A DNA stretch of 64,000 nt from Pseudoxanthomonas sp. PXM01 (GCF_014851815.1 NZ_JACVAJ010000002.1:434001-498000); one strand, 5' to 3'. Counted from the stretch's first letter, positions 44,844 through 56,319 are shown. The notes: generated from the sequence alone by a model not told the origin. Numbers and translations: made by a program.

Positions 44844-47651
44844 TTACGCGGCTGCGGCATCCCCGCTGCGGTCGCGTTTCAGCACCGCGACCGGCTCGGC
44901 CCACGTGCTCGCCGCGCGGCGCTTGCTGGTCGCCAGCACCAGGTCGGACGGCTCGAACACGTTGACGTTGTGCGTGATCGGCGTGGTCAGGATGTACTGC
45001 GCATCGGTCGAGCGCAGGAAGCGGCCGACCTTCTCGATGTTGGCGACGTCGAGGTGCGCGAACGGTTCGTCGATGAAGACGAAGCCGCCCGGTTGCTCCT
45101 CGTCGCGCAGCAGCGCCACCAGCAGCAGCAGCGACTTCATGACCTGCTGGCCACCCGAGGCTTCGCCGTCGTCCAGGCCGATCCAGCCCTTGCGGTCGAA
45201 GTCGAAGCGCACGGTCAGGCCGGCCTGCGCCAGCGCCGTATCCTCGTTCACCAGTTCGGGCAGTTCCGCGTCCACGCCGATGCCGGCGAGATCGCCCAGG
45301 GCGGCCAGGTTGCGCTTGTAGCGACGTACCGTAGCGCGCAGCACGTTGATGTACGCGCCACGCGCCTCCTCGGTCAGACGACGGGCACGATGCAGATGCG
45401 TTTCGCGCTTGCCGATGGCGGCTTCCAATCCCGCATGGTCGGCGCCGAACTTGTCGCGCAGGGCGACGCAGCCTTCGTCCTCGACATAACCACCGCGTGC
45501 GATGCGCTCATCGATGCGCTCGAGTTCACGGCGCACGGCACTGCTGCTTTCGTATTCCTCGCGTGCCGCGCGCAGCACGGCGGCGCTGCGCCACGCCGCC
45601 GGCATCTGCGCACGACGGCGACGGAAGTCGACGATCCGCTGCGCCAGCGCCAGACGTTCCTGCCCGATCTGCTGGCCACGCTCCTTCAGCTCGCCGGCCA
45701 GCGCCTTGATTTCGCCGGCACGGCTGGCGGCCGCGATGCCTTCCGCCTTGTCGAGCGCTTCCAGACCATCCAGCCGCTGACGTGCCTCTGCCAGTGCCGC
45801 GGCCGCCTCGGCGGCGGCATCCGCCAAGGCAGGCAGGCGCTCGGCGGCATCGGCGAACTCCGCCGCGCGCGTGACCAGTTCCTGACCGGCGTCCAGACCG
45901 AGCAGGCGCGACTGCGCCCCGTCCAGCTGTCGGCGCAAGGTCGCCAGGGCGTCCTCGCGAACCTGCGCACGGTCCTGCAGCATGGCCTGCTCCGACCGCA
46001 GCGATGCCAGATGCGCCTGACGCGCACCGGCGCCGAAGTGATGCGCGCCACCGCCGATGTGGCGGCCACCGCGCTGTTCGCGCAGGTAGCCCTTGGCGGT
46101 GATCCAGTCCTGGCCCTTCGACAAGCGATGACCGGCCTCGACGTCGGCCACGCGCTGGATGCGGTCCAGATGGCGCGGCAGCCACGCGGGCGGATCGTCG
46201 GAGAAGCGCACGACTTCGAGCAGCGAACCCCGGGTCGCCTTCTCGACGGGTGCGCGGTCGGCGACGACGAAATGCCGGTACTGCAGCTGCTCGCCGAGGC
46301 GCCACGCCTCGCGCGCGTCCTTCGGATGTTCCAGTAGCACCAGGTGACGGTACGGCGCCAGCACCGCTTCCACGGCCGTCGCCCAGTCGGGATCGACCAC
46401 GTCGACCAGCTCGGTCAGTACCCGATGCGCAATGCCCTGCCGGTCCAGCGCAGCGCGGAAGTCGCGCTCGAACGGTTCGATCACCCGGCCACCGCCGCTG
46501 AGCGCAGCGACCTGCGCGACGATCTCGCCGGTTCGCTGGCGGTCACGCTCGGCTTCCAGCTTCAGTTCGGCCTGGCGACGGCGACCGTCCTCCAGTTCAC
46601 GACTCAGGGCGTCGACATCGGCGCCGCCGCGTTCGGCCTGCAGCTTCGCCAGTTCATCATGGCGGCGCACCAGCGATTCGGCATCGCGCGCGTGGTCGCG
46701 CGCCTGGGTGAAGGCGGCTTCGGCCTGCTTGAGCTGCGCGCGCGTGTCGACCAGATCGGAACCGGCGCGATCGCGCTGCAACTGGGCGGCCACTTCCTGC
46801 GCCAGCAGGCTGGCATGCGCGCGTTCCCGCTCACGCAGCGCGCGGCGCAGGCCAGTCAGGCGCGGTCGCGCGCCTTCGACGGTGGCGCGCAGGTCGGCGA
46901 GTTCCACCTTGGGCGCGATCTCGGTCTGCAGACGGTTGCGCTGCGAGCGCAGCGACAGGCCATCCTCGAACGAGCGCACGTCGGCGCGTGCGGACTCCAG
47001 CTTCACGTGCAACTCGGCCAAGCCCTGCTGCAGCTGACCGATCTCCTTCTCCACGTCGAACTGCTCGCTGCGGGCGCGCTGGTAGTCGTCCAGCACCGCC
47101 TTGTCTTCGAACACGTCGAACACCAGTTGCAGCAGCTCACGCGGCGACAACTGGCACAGCTTGTCGGTCGCGCCCTGCTCCAGCGTCAGCACGCGGCAGA
47201 TCGCGCGGCTCAGACCGGCACCCGCCAGGCGCACGCGGTAGTCGCGCACGCCCAGCCAATCGCCGCCCTGGTCCAGCGTTTCGACCGGCACGTCGCCGGC
47301 GACGATCTGGTAGTCGCGCGACCAGTCGCCCCCGCGCTTGCGAATGCGGCAGGCGATGGTGACCTGCTCGTCCATGTGCGGGAAGAACGCGCGCTTGCCG
47401 CGGCGGTCGACCGGATTGCTGACCACCGCGCGCAGCCAGGCGTACGGCTTGCCGTTGTGGCGCAGGTAGGTCTTGTAGTCGCGCGCCATGTCGCGGTCGT
47501 CGATGGCGAGCAGCGTGCGCAGCGCATCAAGCAGGGTGGTCTTGCCGGACCCGTTCGGCCCGACCACGGTGATGACCGACGCGTCCAGCGGCAGCGTGTA
47601 GCGCTGCCAGTAGTCCCAGTGGACGACTTCCAGGCTGCGGAACTCAAACAT
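44844..47651 (-). CDS. SMC-type ATPase of an MksBEF/Wadjet-like complex (MksB/JetC-like)
   Basis: 935 residues. The N-terminal head has Walker [17 protein letters not shown] (residues 31-38 core). Coiled coil covers about 185-385, a hinge-like globular region about 400-545 (VLTELVDVVDPDWATAVEAV, KGQDWITAKGYLREQRGG), and a second coiled coil about 545-785. The C-terminal head has signature SGGQQVMKS (832-840), Walker B GFVFIDEPFAHLD (856-868) and the late PITHNVN histidine. This is the plan of SMC/MukB ATPases with arms of about 200 residues each, well below the 1486 residues of MukB. The start overlaps the KITE-subunit gene by eight bases. It likely binds and loops DNA with the two upstream-encoded subunits. 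Confidence 0.85.
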   Translation of the reverse strand: MFEFRSLEVVHWDYWQRYTLPLDASVITVVGPNGSGKTTLLDALRTLLAIDDRDMARDYKTYLRHNGKPYAWLRAVVSNPVDRRGKRAFFPHMDEQVTIACRIRKRGGDWSRDYQIVAGDVPVETLDQGGDWLGVRDYRVRLAGAGLSRAICRVLTLEQGATDKLCQLSPRELLQLVFDVFEDKAVLDDYQRARSEQFDVEKEIGQLQQGLAELHVKLESARADVRSFEDGLSLRSQRNRLQTEIAPKVELADLRATVEGARPRLTGLRRALRERERAHASLLAQEVAAQLQRDRAGSDLVDTRAQLKQAEAAFTQARDHARDAESLVRRHDELAKLQAERGGADVDALSRELEDGRRRQAELKLEAERDRQRTGEIVAQVAALSGGGRVIEPFERDFRAALDRQGIAHRVLTELVDVVDPDWATAVEAVLAPYRHLVLLEHPKDAREAWRLGEQLQYRHFVVADRAPVEKATRGSLLEVVRFSDDPPAWLPRHLDRIQRVADVEAGHRLSKGQDWITAKGYLREQRGGRHIGGGAHHFGAGARQAHLASLRSEQAMLQDRAQVREDALATLRRQLDGAQSRLLGLDAGQELVTRAAEFADAAERLPALADAAAEAAAALAEARQRLDGLEALDKAEGIAAASRAGEIKALAGELKERGQQIGQERLALAQRIVDFRRRRAQMPAAWRSAAVLRAAREEYESSSAVRRELERIDERIARGGYVEDEGCVALRDKFGADHAGLEAAIGKRETHLHRARRLTEEARGAYINVLRATVRRYKRNLAALGDLAGIGVDAELPELVNEDTALAQAGLTVRFDFDRKGWIGLDDGEASGGQQVMKSLLLLVALLRDEEQPGGFVFIDEPFAHLDVANIEKVGRFLRSTDAQYILTTPITHNVNVFEPSDLVLATSKRRAASTWAEPVAVLKRDRSGDAAAA

Positions 47652-48351
47652 CGGCCGGCTCCTCGTTCACTTCGTCCAGGCTGTCGTCCGCGGGCAACGC
47701 AGGGGCATTCGCCTGCGAGGCGCGCGCCTCCTCGATCACGTACGCCAGCGCACCGTCCATCACGCGGCTGGCGATGCGTTCGTAGTCGAACGCCAGGTCG
47801 AGCAGCGGGCCTTCCTGGATGCGCTCGCGGCGGCGCACGATGAAGCCGTGCCGCTGCAGCGTGCCGAGATTCATCTGCAAACGCCCCTTGCCACCGAGCT
47901 TGTCGGCGAAGTCGGCCAGCAGCGTGCGCTCGTTGATCGGTTCGATCAGTTCGGACCCGACCGGCACCGGCTTCAGCTCGGCGAACATCTGCTCCTGCTC
48001 GTGCTGGCGATCGCCCTCCTGGCGTGCGATCTGGCGTTGGCGTTTCGGCAGCACCAGCAGCGCCCACAGCACGACCAGCAGCGCGATGGTGTCGCGGCCG
48101 AGCGACAGGTTGCTGGCAGCCCAGGCGTCGCCATGGCCGAACACCTCGCTCTCCTGCGCGCGCGCGATGCCGACGGCGACGTGGGCGGCGTAGGGGTGTT
48201 CGAGCAGGCGCAGGCCGGCGGCAGCGAGGCGGCGGTCGAGGTCGTCGCGCAGTTCGGCGTCGACAAGCACCTGGCGCACGGCGCGGTCGTCGCGCGGCAG
48301 CCAGCGCTCGGCCAGCAGCCGCGCGATCAGGGAAGCGATGGGGTCATTCAT
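47644..48351 (-). CDS. KITE subunit of the SMC complex (MksE/JetB/MukE-like)
   Basis: 235 residues. The central and C-terminal parts form winged-helix modules (LLADFADKLGGKGRLQMNLG, TLQRHGFIVRRRERIQEG) resembling MukE/JetB. A hydrophobic segment (TIALLVVLWALLVLPKRQRQ, residues 87-106) is probably a buried helix, because no other membrane features exist. The acidic C-terminus ends DDSLDEVNEEPADV. It overlaps the kleisin gene by four bases upstream and the SMC gene by eight bases downstream, so the three proteins are made together. Recognition rests mainly on position, size and winged-helix character. Confidence 0.75.
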   Translation of the reverse strand: MNDPIASLIARLLAERWLPRDDRAVRQVLVDAELRDDLDRRLAAAGLRLLEHPYAAHVAVGIARAQESEVFGHGDAWAASNLSLGRDTIALLVVLWALLVLPKRQRQIARQEGDRQHEQEQMFAELKPVPVGSELIEPINERTLLADFADKLGGKGRLQMNLGTLQRHGFIVRRRERIQEGPLLDLAFDYERIASRVMDGALAYVIEEARASQANAPALPADDSLDEVNEEPADV

Positions 48352-49667
48352 GCGGTACGGGCTTTCTTCTTGCGGGAAGGCGCAGGCGCAGCCTGCGTCT
48401 CTGGGGTCTGCGGCAGCAGGCGGCCGCGGCTCATGTAGGCCACGCCGGCGCGCTGGACGGATTCGAATTCGGCATCGACATGCCACTGCATCGGCAGCTG
48501 CGCCAGCGAGGCCGCCACGCCGTTGCGGTTCTCCGCACCGGCATCACCGATCAGGCCGAGCAGCGACAGGCGGTAGGCGCTGACCGCGAAGCCGTCCTGC
48601 GGCACCCAGTCCGACAGCGGCGCTTCGGTGTCGAGCGCGGCGAGCTGGTCGAACCATCGTTCGGCATGGCCGTAGTCGTTCTGCACGACCGGCGCCTGCG
48701 TCTCGGTCGGCGCGGCCTGCGACGGCGGCAGCGAGGCGTCGTCCTGCGCGGCACGTTCGCGTTCGACCAGTTCGTATTCGGCCACGTCCAGTGCGATCGG
48801 CCCCAGCGCGAACGCCGGCTGCGGCATGCGCGCCAGCACGTCGTCGGCCAGCGCGGTCAGTGCCGCGGTGTCGAGCACGCGCAAATAGCGGTTGACGTCG
48901 GATGACGACAATCCGCTCGCGCCGAGGTGCACGCGGTGGCGGTCCAGCTGGTTCAGCGCGCGCTGGAACACCGACGCCTGCCGCAGCAGCGCACTCTGCG
49001 CGCGGCCGATCTGCTGCGCGACGCGGTGGGTGGCGGTATCGAGGTCGCCGTCGGCGGCGATATCGCGGATCAGCTCGGTGCCCTTCTCCACCCATTGCCA
49101 GACCGATTGCAGGGTGTCGGCGGCGCGCTGGATGCGGTGTTCCGAACCGCTGAGCACGGCCTGGTCGAAGTCCTCGCGCAGCTCGTTCAATCGCGACAGC
49201 AGGTGTTGCAGGTCGTCCGCCTTGACCCGGCCGACGGCCTGGCCGGCGGCGAGCTGGGCGGTGACGTAGGCGAGTTCGTCGCCCTCGCGCTGGAACTGCA
49301 GCAGCAGGCCGATCGAGGCCAGCGCCTGGCGGCCGACCGGGCTGATGCGGTAGCGCTGGCTGGCGGCGTCCCACAGCAGCAGGCCGTTCTCGCGCAGGCG
49401 GCCGAGCACGGTGTCGAACTTGACCGGGTCCAGGTAGGCGAACTGGTCACGCAGCTCCTGCGGCGACCAGTCCGGCGCTTCGCCGCGCTCGCCGAGGGTG
49501 CGCAGGACCAGCAGGCGCACCATGACGCTCTCCTCGCCGCCATGGAACAGCGTCGAGAAGGCCCGCAGCAGGTCACGGGCGTTGAGCAGGGGGTGGAGGT
49601 CCGGCAGGTCGGCGGCGGCGAAGCCGGCGCGCAGGTAGTCGTGCAGGGGCGGTGAGGCGGTGTCCAT
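48348..49667 (-). CDS. Kleisin subunit of the SMC complex (MksF/JetA/MukF-like)
   Basis: 439 residues. The N-terminal 150 residues contain a winged helix (ELRDQFAYLDPVKFDTVLGR, LRENGLLLWDAASQRYRISP). A long helical middle follows (DDLQHLLSRLNELREDFDQA, AADTLQSVWQWVEKGTELIR), and the C-terminal part (LDVAEYELVERERAAQ, YGHAERWFDQLAALDTEAPL, SAYRLSLLGLIGDAG) should contact the ATPase heads. The basic end is APSRKKKARTA. This matches the size and plan of MksF/JetA. It is the first gene of the operon, divergent from the FadH-type gene across 170 bases. Confidence 0.78.
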   Translation of the reverse strand: MDTASPPLHDYLRAGFAAADLPDLHPLLNARDLLRAFSTLFHGGEESVMVRLLVLRTLGERGEAPDWSPQELRDQFAYLDPVKFDTVLGRLRENGLLLWDAASQRYRISPVGRQALASIGLLLQFQREGDELAYVTAQLAAGQAVGRVKADDLQHLLSRLNELREDFDQAVLSGSEHRIQRAADTLQSVWQWVEKGTELIRDIAADGDLDTATHRVAQQIGRAQSALLRQASVFQRALNQLDRHRVHLGASGLSSSDVNRYLRVLDTAALTALADDVLARMPQPAFALGPIALDVAEYELVERERAAQDDASLPPSQAAPTETQAPVVQNDYGHAERWFDQLAALDTEAPLSDWVPQDGFAVSAYRLSLLGLIGDAGAENRNGVAASLAQLPMQWHVDAEFESVQRAGVAYMSRGRLLPQTPETQAAPAPSRKKKARTA

Positions 49668-49669
49668 GA

Positions 49670-51948
<2,279 letters not shown>

Positions 51949-52272
51949 GACCCTGTTCCGGGCGTCGATTTGCCCTTGCGGCTGCGACGTTCCTCACAGT
52001 TTCCAGCCAGACGGACACCCCCGGCGTCAAGCCGACCCGTTCAGGCCGAGTTGGGACTGCCCCCCCTACCTTGCGCCGACTTTCCGGCCCGCCGCCCAGT
52101 TCAGGCGGGCTGAGCCCGGCGCTCGGACCCCCTCTTGGTCCGGCCTTGCCGGTCCCCGGGCAGCCCGTGTGAAGGCTGCCTCCCCATGACGCCCTGCCGC
52201 ATGTCCCAGGTTTGCCGCTCCCATCGTGACGGGAGAGGCAGGGGTGCGGGAAAGACGGAGCAAGGAGTTCCC
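51949..52272. other. Structured leader region upstream of the SleB-like gene
   Basis: About 320 bases with no credible gene. It holds several short palindromes, such as GGACC/GGTCC near 52125-52140 and TGCC-G-CTCCC / GGGAG-A-GGCA (52213-52240), and ends with a strong AAGGAG ribosome site at 52262. The content suggests a folded 5' leader, but no known riboswitch was recognised. Confidence 0.4.
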
Positions 52273-52728
52273 ATGAAACTGGCCTGGATCCTATGGCTGT
52301 CGCAGATGTTGCCGCAGCCGGCCGCCGATTCGCTTTGCCTCAGCACCACCGTTTACCTGGAAGCCCGCGACCAGACCCTGCGCGGCCAGCAAGCCGTCGC
52401 CGAAGTAGCCTTGCGCCGTCGCGACAGCGGCCTGTGGGGCGATTCCGTCTGCTCCGTGGTCACCGCCCGCAAACAGTTCGCCCCGACCATCGTGGGCCCG
52501 AACACCCGCCTGAAGAACCCGGACGCCTGGGCCAAGTCGGTCAGCGTCGCCCTGAACGCCGAGCGCAACTGGGCCCTGCCGCCCGGCCAGCGCAAGGAGA
52601 TCGTGCCGGGCGCCAGCCACTTCATGGCGCACCAGATCGCCAGCCCGAGCTGGCGCAACGCGTATCACGTGGCCACCATCGGCGACCACACGTTCCTGCG
52701 CGTGCAGAAGCTCAAGCCGCGTTCCTGA
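52273..52728 (+). CDS. SleB-like cell wall hydrolase
   Basis: 151 residues. The N-terminus is hydrophobic (MKLAWILWLSQMLPQPAA), a probable signal peptide. The Hydrolase_2 (PF07486, SleB catalytic) pattern is visible: CLSTTVYLEARDQTLRGQQA with the likely catalytic Glu in YLEAR, VAEVALRRRDSGLWGDSVC, VVTARKQFAPTIVG and ASHFMAHQIASPSWRN ending HTFLRV. Family members cleave peptidoglycan glycan strands. In a non-sporulating bacterium it is more likely involved in wall remodelling than germination. It stands alone, with a folded leader before and a terminator after it. Confidence 0.88.
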   Translation: MKLAWILWLSQMLPQPAADSLCLSTTVYLEARDQTLRGQQAVAEVALRRRDSGLWGDSVCSVVTARKQFAPTIVGPNTRLKNPDAWAKSVSVALNAERNWALPPGQRKEIVPGASHFMAHQIASPSWRNAYHVATIGDHTFLRVQKLKPRS

Positions 52729-52790
52729 GACGGCAAGTCGTGATGATGCGACGGTCCGTTGCACCGCGCATCACGCTGGAAACATTCGAG

Positions 52791-52819
52791 GCCCGCGATA
52801 ATCGCGGGCCTTTCTTTTT
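52791..52819 (+). terminator. Terminator of the SleB-like gene
   Basis: GCCCGCGAT (52791-52799) pairs with ATCGCGGGC (52801-52809) and is followed by CTTTCTTTTT, 62 bases past the stop and just upstream of the GST start. Confidence 0.85.
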
Positions 52820-52833
52820 CCAGGGGACACTGC

Positions 52834-53445
52834 ATGAAGCTCTATACCAAGCCCGGCGCCTGCTCGACCGCCGACCACATCGCACTGCAGTGGACCGGAC
52901 AACCGTTCGATGTGCAGGTGATGACGGCGACCGAGATGAAGGAACCCGCCTACCTGGCGATCAATCCGACCGGCGCCGTGCCGGCCATCGTCGACGGCGA
53001 CTTCGTGCTCACGCAGAACGCCGCGATCATGGGCTACATCGCCGACGCGTATCCTCAGGCGCATCTCGCCGGCGACGGTTCGCCGCAGCAGCGCGCGCTG
53101 GCCGCCAAGTGGCTGGCGTTCGTCAATTCGGACCTGCATCCGGCGTTCCACCCGCTGTTCGGGCCGGCACGCTTCATCGGCGACGAAACGCAGTTCGACG
53201 CGGTGAAGGACGCCGCCCGCAAGCGGCTGCGCGGCCTGTTCGAAAGCGCGGAAAAACAGCTGGAAGGCCGCGACTGGCTGGCCGGCTTCCGCAGCTTCGC
53301 CGATCCGTACTTCTACATCACGCTGCGCTGGGCGGCGCGCACCGGCGTCGATCTTTCCGGCTTGCCGAACATCGCAGCGTTCACGCAGCGCATGGAGGCC
53401 GATGCCGGTGTGCAGGCCGCCCTGAAGGCCGAAGGCCTGAGCTGA
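52834..53445 (+). CDS. Glutathione S-transferase
   Basis: 203 residues. The thioredoxin-like N-domain has MKLYTKPGACSTADHIALQW, with Cys10 in a beta-class-like position, then the cis-Pro segment NPTGAVPAIVDGDFVLTQN and AAIMGYIADAYP. The C-terminal helical domain includes DWLAGFRSFADPYFYITLRW with the N-capping box. The pattern is that of the bacterial beta/GstA-like class, which conjugates glutathione to electrophiles. The gene starts within 15 bases of the preceding terminator and is followed by a converging gene of unknown function. Confidence 0.92.
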   Translation: MKLYTKPGACSTADHIALQWTGQPFDVQVMTATEMKEPAYLAINPTGAVPAIVDGDFVLTQNAAIMGYIADAYPQAHLAGDGSPQQRALAAKWLAFVNSDLHPAFHPLFGPARFIGDETQFDAVKDAARKRLRGLFESAEKQLEGRDWLAGFRSFADPYFYITLRWAARTGVDLSGLPNIAAFTQRMEADAGVQAALKAEGLS

Positions 53446-53461
53446 CCGCGATGCGCGCGCG

Positions 53462-53959
53462 TCAGGCCACCGACGCGCGCACTTCCTCCAGCCAGCGGGT
53501 GGCGAAAGTGTGGTCGCGCGCCTTCGTCAGCGCGGTGGCCACGTCGGGCAGCAGCGCCACCAGCTCGTCGGCATCGGCGCAGCGCTCGACCTTGAGCTGC
53601 AGGAAGTATCCCTTCAACCCGATATGTGAGCGGATGTCGTCGGTGATGCGTGCGTAGAGCAGGTTGTAGCGGTCGGCCGCCGTGCGCGTGGCCGCCTGCA
53701 GCGTATCGCCCGGCTTGGGGGCGGACACGGCGGCCAGCACCCACGCCGCGCCCGAACGCCGTTCGATCAGTCCTTCCGCTTCCAGTTGTTGCAGGGCGTC
53801 GTCGGGCGCATGCAGCCCGCTCATCATCGTCCGCAGTTCATCGTCGTTGCGCTGGCCATCCACCAGCAACAGGATCGAACGCAGCACCGCCGGCAGCTTG
53901 CGCGTGCGCTGCTGGATCTCGTTGCGTCCGGCCTCGGTCTTGCACCACATCGTCTGCAT
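53462..53959 (-). CDS. Uncharacterised protein with winged-helix-like N-terminal half
   Basis: 165 residues. The start ATG at 53959 was chosen because AGGGGGA lies upstream; an ATG at 53974 is an alternative. The opening (MWCKTEAGRNEIQQRTRKLP, AVLRSILLLVDGQRNDDELR) and the segment DALQQLEAEGLIERRSGAAW resemble a winged helix with a wing. The second half (ADRYNLLYARITDDIRSHIG, LKGYFLQLKVERCADADELV) is helical. It is a conserved hypothetical type in proteobacteria, probably cytoplasmic; DNA binding is an inference only. It lies downstream of gltA/prpC-type genes only by chance, as a terminator separates them. Confidence 0.7.
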   Translation of the reverse strand: MQTMWCKTEAGRNEIQQRTRKLPAVLRSILLLVDGQRNDDELRTMMSGLHAPDDALQQLEAEGLIERRSGAAWVLAAVSAPKPGDTLQAATRTAADRYNLLYARITDDIRSHIGLKGYFLQLKVERCADADELVALLPDVATALTKARDHTFATRWLEEVRASVA

Positions 53960-54077
53960 GGCGTCCCCCTGCATCGCACGACGGGCCTCTCCCGACGGTC
54001 GCGATGCACCCCTAGCGTCCGCCAGTAGTACCGCGCCGGACCCGTTCCGGGCTGCCACGCGGGTCACACAAACGACA

Positions 54078-54110
54078 CGGGGCCGCCCGACCTTCGTCGA
54101 AGCGGCCCCG
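54078..54110 (-). terminator. Terminator of the prpB-prpC operon
   Basis: CGGGGCCGC (54078-54086) pairs with GCGGCCCCG (54102-54110) over 15 bases. On the minus strand it is followed by TGTCGTTTGTGTG, 21 bases past the prpC stop. Confidence 0.65.
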
Positions 54111-54130
54111 CGGACACCTGTCGGCGCGGC

Positions 54131-55285
54131 TCAGCGCTGGTCGATCGGCACGAAGGCCAGGTCTTCCGGGCCCGTGTAATTGGCGCTGGGACGGATGATC
54201 TTGCCATCGATGCGCTGTTCGATGACGTGCGCGCTCCAGCCGCTGGTGCGGGCGATCACGAACAGCGGCGTGAACATCGCCGTCGGCACGCCCATCATGT
54301 GGTAGCTGACCGCACTGAACCAGTCGAGGTTCGGGAACATCTTCTTGATGTCCCACATCACCGACTCCAGCCGCTCGGCGATGTCGTACATCTTCGTGCT
54401 CGACTGCTCGACCGACAGCTCCTTCGCCACGTTCTTGATGACGTCGTTGCGCGGATCGCCGGTGGTGTAGACCGGATGACCGAAGCCGATCACCACTTCC
54501 TTGCGCTCCACGCGCGCCTTGATGTCGGCCTCGGCTTCGTCCGGCGTTTCGTAGCGCTTCTGCACTTCGAACGCGACCTCGTTGGCGCCGCCGTGCTTCG
54601 GACCGCGCAGCGCGCCGATGCCGCCGGCGATGGCCGAGTGCATGTCGCTGCCGGTGCCGGCGATGACACGACAGGTGAAGGTCGAGGCATTGAACTCGTG
54701 CTCGGCGTACAGGATCAGCGAGGTGTGCATCGCGCGCACCCAGCTGTCCTTCGGCTTCTCGCCGTGGAGCAGATGCAGGAAGTGACCGCCGATGGAATCG
54801 TCGTCGGTCTCCACGTCGATGGCGCGGCCGTTGTGGCTCCAGTGGTACCAGTACAGCAGCATCGAGCCCAGCGAGGCCATCAGCTTGTCGGCGATGTCGC
54901 GTGCGCCGGGATGGTTGTGGTCGTCCTTTTCGGGCGACACGCAGCCGAGCACGGACACGCCGGTGCGCATCACGTCCATCGGGTGCGCCGACGGCGGCAG
55001 TTCTTCCAGCGCGGCCTTCACTGCGGCCGGGATGCCGCGCAGCGACTTCAGCTTGGCCTTGTAGCCGGCCAGTTCGGCGCGGTTGGGCAGCTTGCCGTGC
55101 ACCAGCAGGTAGGCGACTTCTTCGAACTCACTGGTCGTGGCCAGGTCGAGGATGTCGTAACCGCGGTAGTGCAGGTCGTTGCCGCTGCGGCCGACCGTGC
55201 ACAGCGCGGTGTTGCCGGCGGCGGTACCCGACAGCGCGACGGATTTTTTCGGCTTGAAGCCGGGGGCAGGCGTGGTTTCGCTCAT
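54131..55285 (-). CDS. prpC: 2-methylcitrate synthase
   Basis: 384 residues. It condenses propionyl-CoA with oxaloacetate to 2-methylcitrate. Citrate synthase-family catalytic elements are [33 protein letters not shown] (first His), [14 protein letters not shown] (second His) and [13 protein letters not shown] (Asp). The short length and the operon partner prpB separate it from the longer hexameric GltA. It follows prpB by 14 bases. The N-terminal [20 protein letters not shown] motif is usual for the methylcitrate branch. Confidence 0.95.
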   Translation of the reverse strand: MSETTPAPGFKPKKSVALSGTAAGNTALCTVGRSGNDLHYRGYDILDLATTSEFEEVAYLLVHGKLPNRAELAGYKAKLKSLRGIPAAVKAALEELPPSAHPMDVMRTGVSVLGCVSPEKDDHNHPGARDIADKLMASLGSMLLYWYHWSHNGRAIDVETDDDSIGGHFLHLLHGEKPKDSWVRAMHTSLILYAEHEFNASTFTCRVIAGTGSDMHSAIAGGIGALRGPKHGGANEVAFEVQKRYETPDEAEADIKARVERKEVVIGFGHPVYTTGDPRNDVIKNVAKELSVEQSSTKMYDIAERLESVMWDIKKMFPNLDWFSAVSYHMMGVPTAMFTPLFVIARTSGWSAHVIEQRIDGKIIRPSANYTGPEDLAFVPIDQR

Positions 55286-55299
55286 GGTGGACTCCCTAC

Positions 55300-56184
55300 T
55301 CACTTCTTTGCGGAAAACAGGGTATCGAGCTTCTGCTCGAAGGCGTGGTAGCCGATGCGGTCGTACAGCTCTTCGCGCGTCTGCATGGTATCGACCACGT
55401 TCTGCTGGTGACCGTCGCGGCGGATCGCCTGGTAGACGTTCTCGGCGGCCTTGTTCATGGCGCGGAATGCGGACAGCGGATACAGCTGGATCGCCACGCC
55501 GACCGAGGCCAGCTCGTCGCGGGTGAACAGCGGCGTCTTGCCGAACTCGGTGATGTTGGCCAGCACCGGCACCTTCACCGCGTCGACGAAGCGCTGGTAG
55601 GTCGGCAGGTCGTAGGCGGCTTCAGCGAAGATGCCGTCGGCGCCGGCCTCGACGCAGGCGATGGCGCGTTCGATGGCAGCATCGACGCCCTCGACCTGGA
55701 TGGCGTCGGTGCGCGCGATCAGGAAGAAGTCCGGATCGGTCTTGGCATCGGCGGCGGCCTTGACGCGGTCGACCATCTCGCCGGCCGACACGATCTCCTT
55801 GCCGGGACGATGGCCACAGCGCTTGGCGCCGACCTGGTCCTCGATGTGGCAGGCGGCCGCGCCGGCCTTGATCAACGACTTCACCGTGCGCTCGATGTTG
55901 AACGCACTGGGGCCGAAGCCGGTGTCGATGTCGACCATCAGCGGCAGGTCGCAAACATCGGTGATGCGACGGACATCGATCAGCACGTCTTCCAGCGTAT
56001 TGATGCCCAGGTCGGGCAGGCCCAGCGAGCCCGCGGCGACACCGCCGCCCGACAGGTAGATCGCCTTGTAGCCGGCGCGCTTGGCCAGCAGGGCATGGTT
56101 GGCGTTGATGGCGCCGATCACCTGCAGCGGCGATTCGGCGGCGAGGGCGGCGCGGAATTTCGCACCTGCGGAAACGGAACTCAT
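55300..56184 (-). CDS. prpB: Methylisocitrate lyase
   Basis: 294 residues. It cleaves 2-methylisocitrate to pyruvate and succinate, the last step of the methylcitrate cycle. Isocitrate lyase-superfamily motifs are [39 protein letters not shown] and the catalytic signature [13 protein letters not shown] (KKCGH type). An additional [19 protein letters not shown] segment is characteristic of PrpB. It is the first gene of prpB-prpC and is divergent from the HTH-citrate synthase regulator gene across 135 bases. prpD or acnD is not in the window. Confidence 0.96.
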   Translation of the reverse strand: MSSVSAGAKFRAALAAESPLQVIGAINANHALLAKRAGYKAIYLSGGGVAAGSLGLPDLGINTLEDVLIDVRRITDVCDLPLMVDIDTGFGPSAFNIERTVKSLIKAGAAACHIEDQVGAKRCGHRPGKEIVSAGEMVDRVKAAADAKTDPDFFLIARTDAIQVEGVDAAIERAIACVEAGADGIFAEAAYDLPTYQRFVDAVKVPVLANITEFGKTPLFTRDELASVGVAIQLYPLSAFRAMNKAAENVYQAIRRDGHQQNVVDTMQTREELYDRIGYHAFEQKLDTLFSAKK

Positions 56185-56283
56185 GGGAACTCCTGTCGAT
56201 CTGGCGCCCGGACGTGCCGGCCGCCGGAGGTGCGTGAAGGGTACGCCCCTCTTCGGGTCGCAAATCTGGCACTATCCGCAGGG

Positions 56284-56310
56284 TTGATCAATCTTGATCG
56301 AATCAATCAA
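56284..56310. promoter_or_regulatory. Repeated TTGAT/ATCAA operator between prpB and the HTH-citrate synthase gene
   Basis: A 27-base AT-rich stretch begins TTGATCAATC, continues TTGATCG and ends AATCAATCAA, so TTGAT and its complement ATCAA occur several times as an imperfect palindrome. Flanking DNA is GC-rich. It lies ten bases before the ATG of the rightward gene and about 100 bases before prpB, a suitable position for autoregulation and control of prpBC. TTGATC could also act as a -35 element with a -10 near 56311. Confidence 0.6.
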
Positions 56311-56319
56311 TATTTTCGC

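Noticed and set aside
47644-48351. Membrane protein assignment for the KITE-like subunit because of one hydrophobic segment
   Set aside because: Only one such segment is present, flanked by charged helices and winged-helix modules, and the operon context fits a soluble SMC subunit.
44844-49667. Complete four-gene Wadjet (JetABCD) defence system
   Set aside because: No Toprim-type JetD gene is adjacent on either side; flanking genes are metabolic.
54131-55285. Housekeeping citrate synthase (gltA) for the 54131-55285 gene
   Set aside because: It is directly downstream of prpB, is shorter than the hexameric GltA and carries the methylcitrate synthase-type N-terminus; prpC is the better call.
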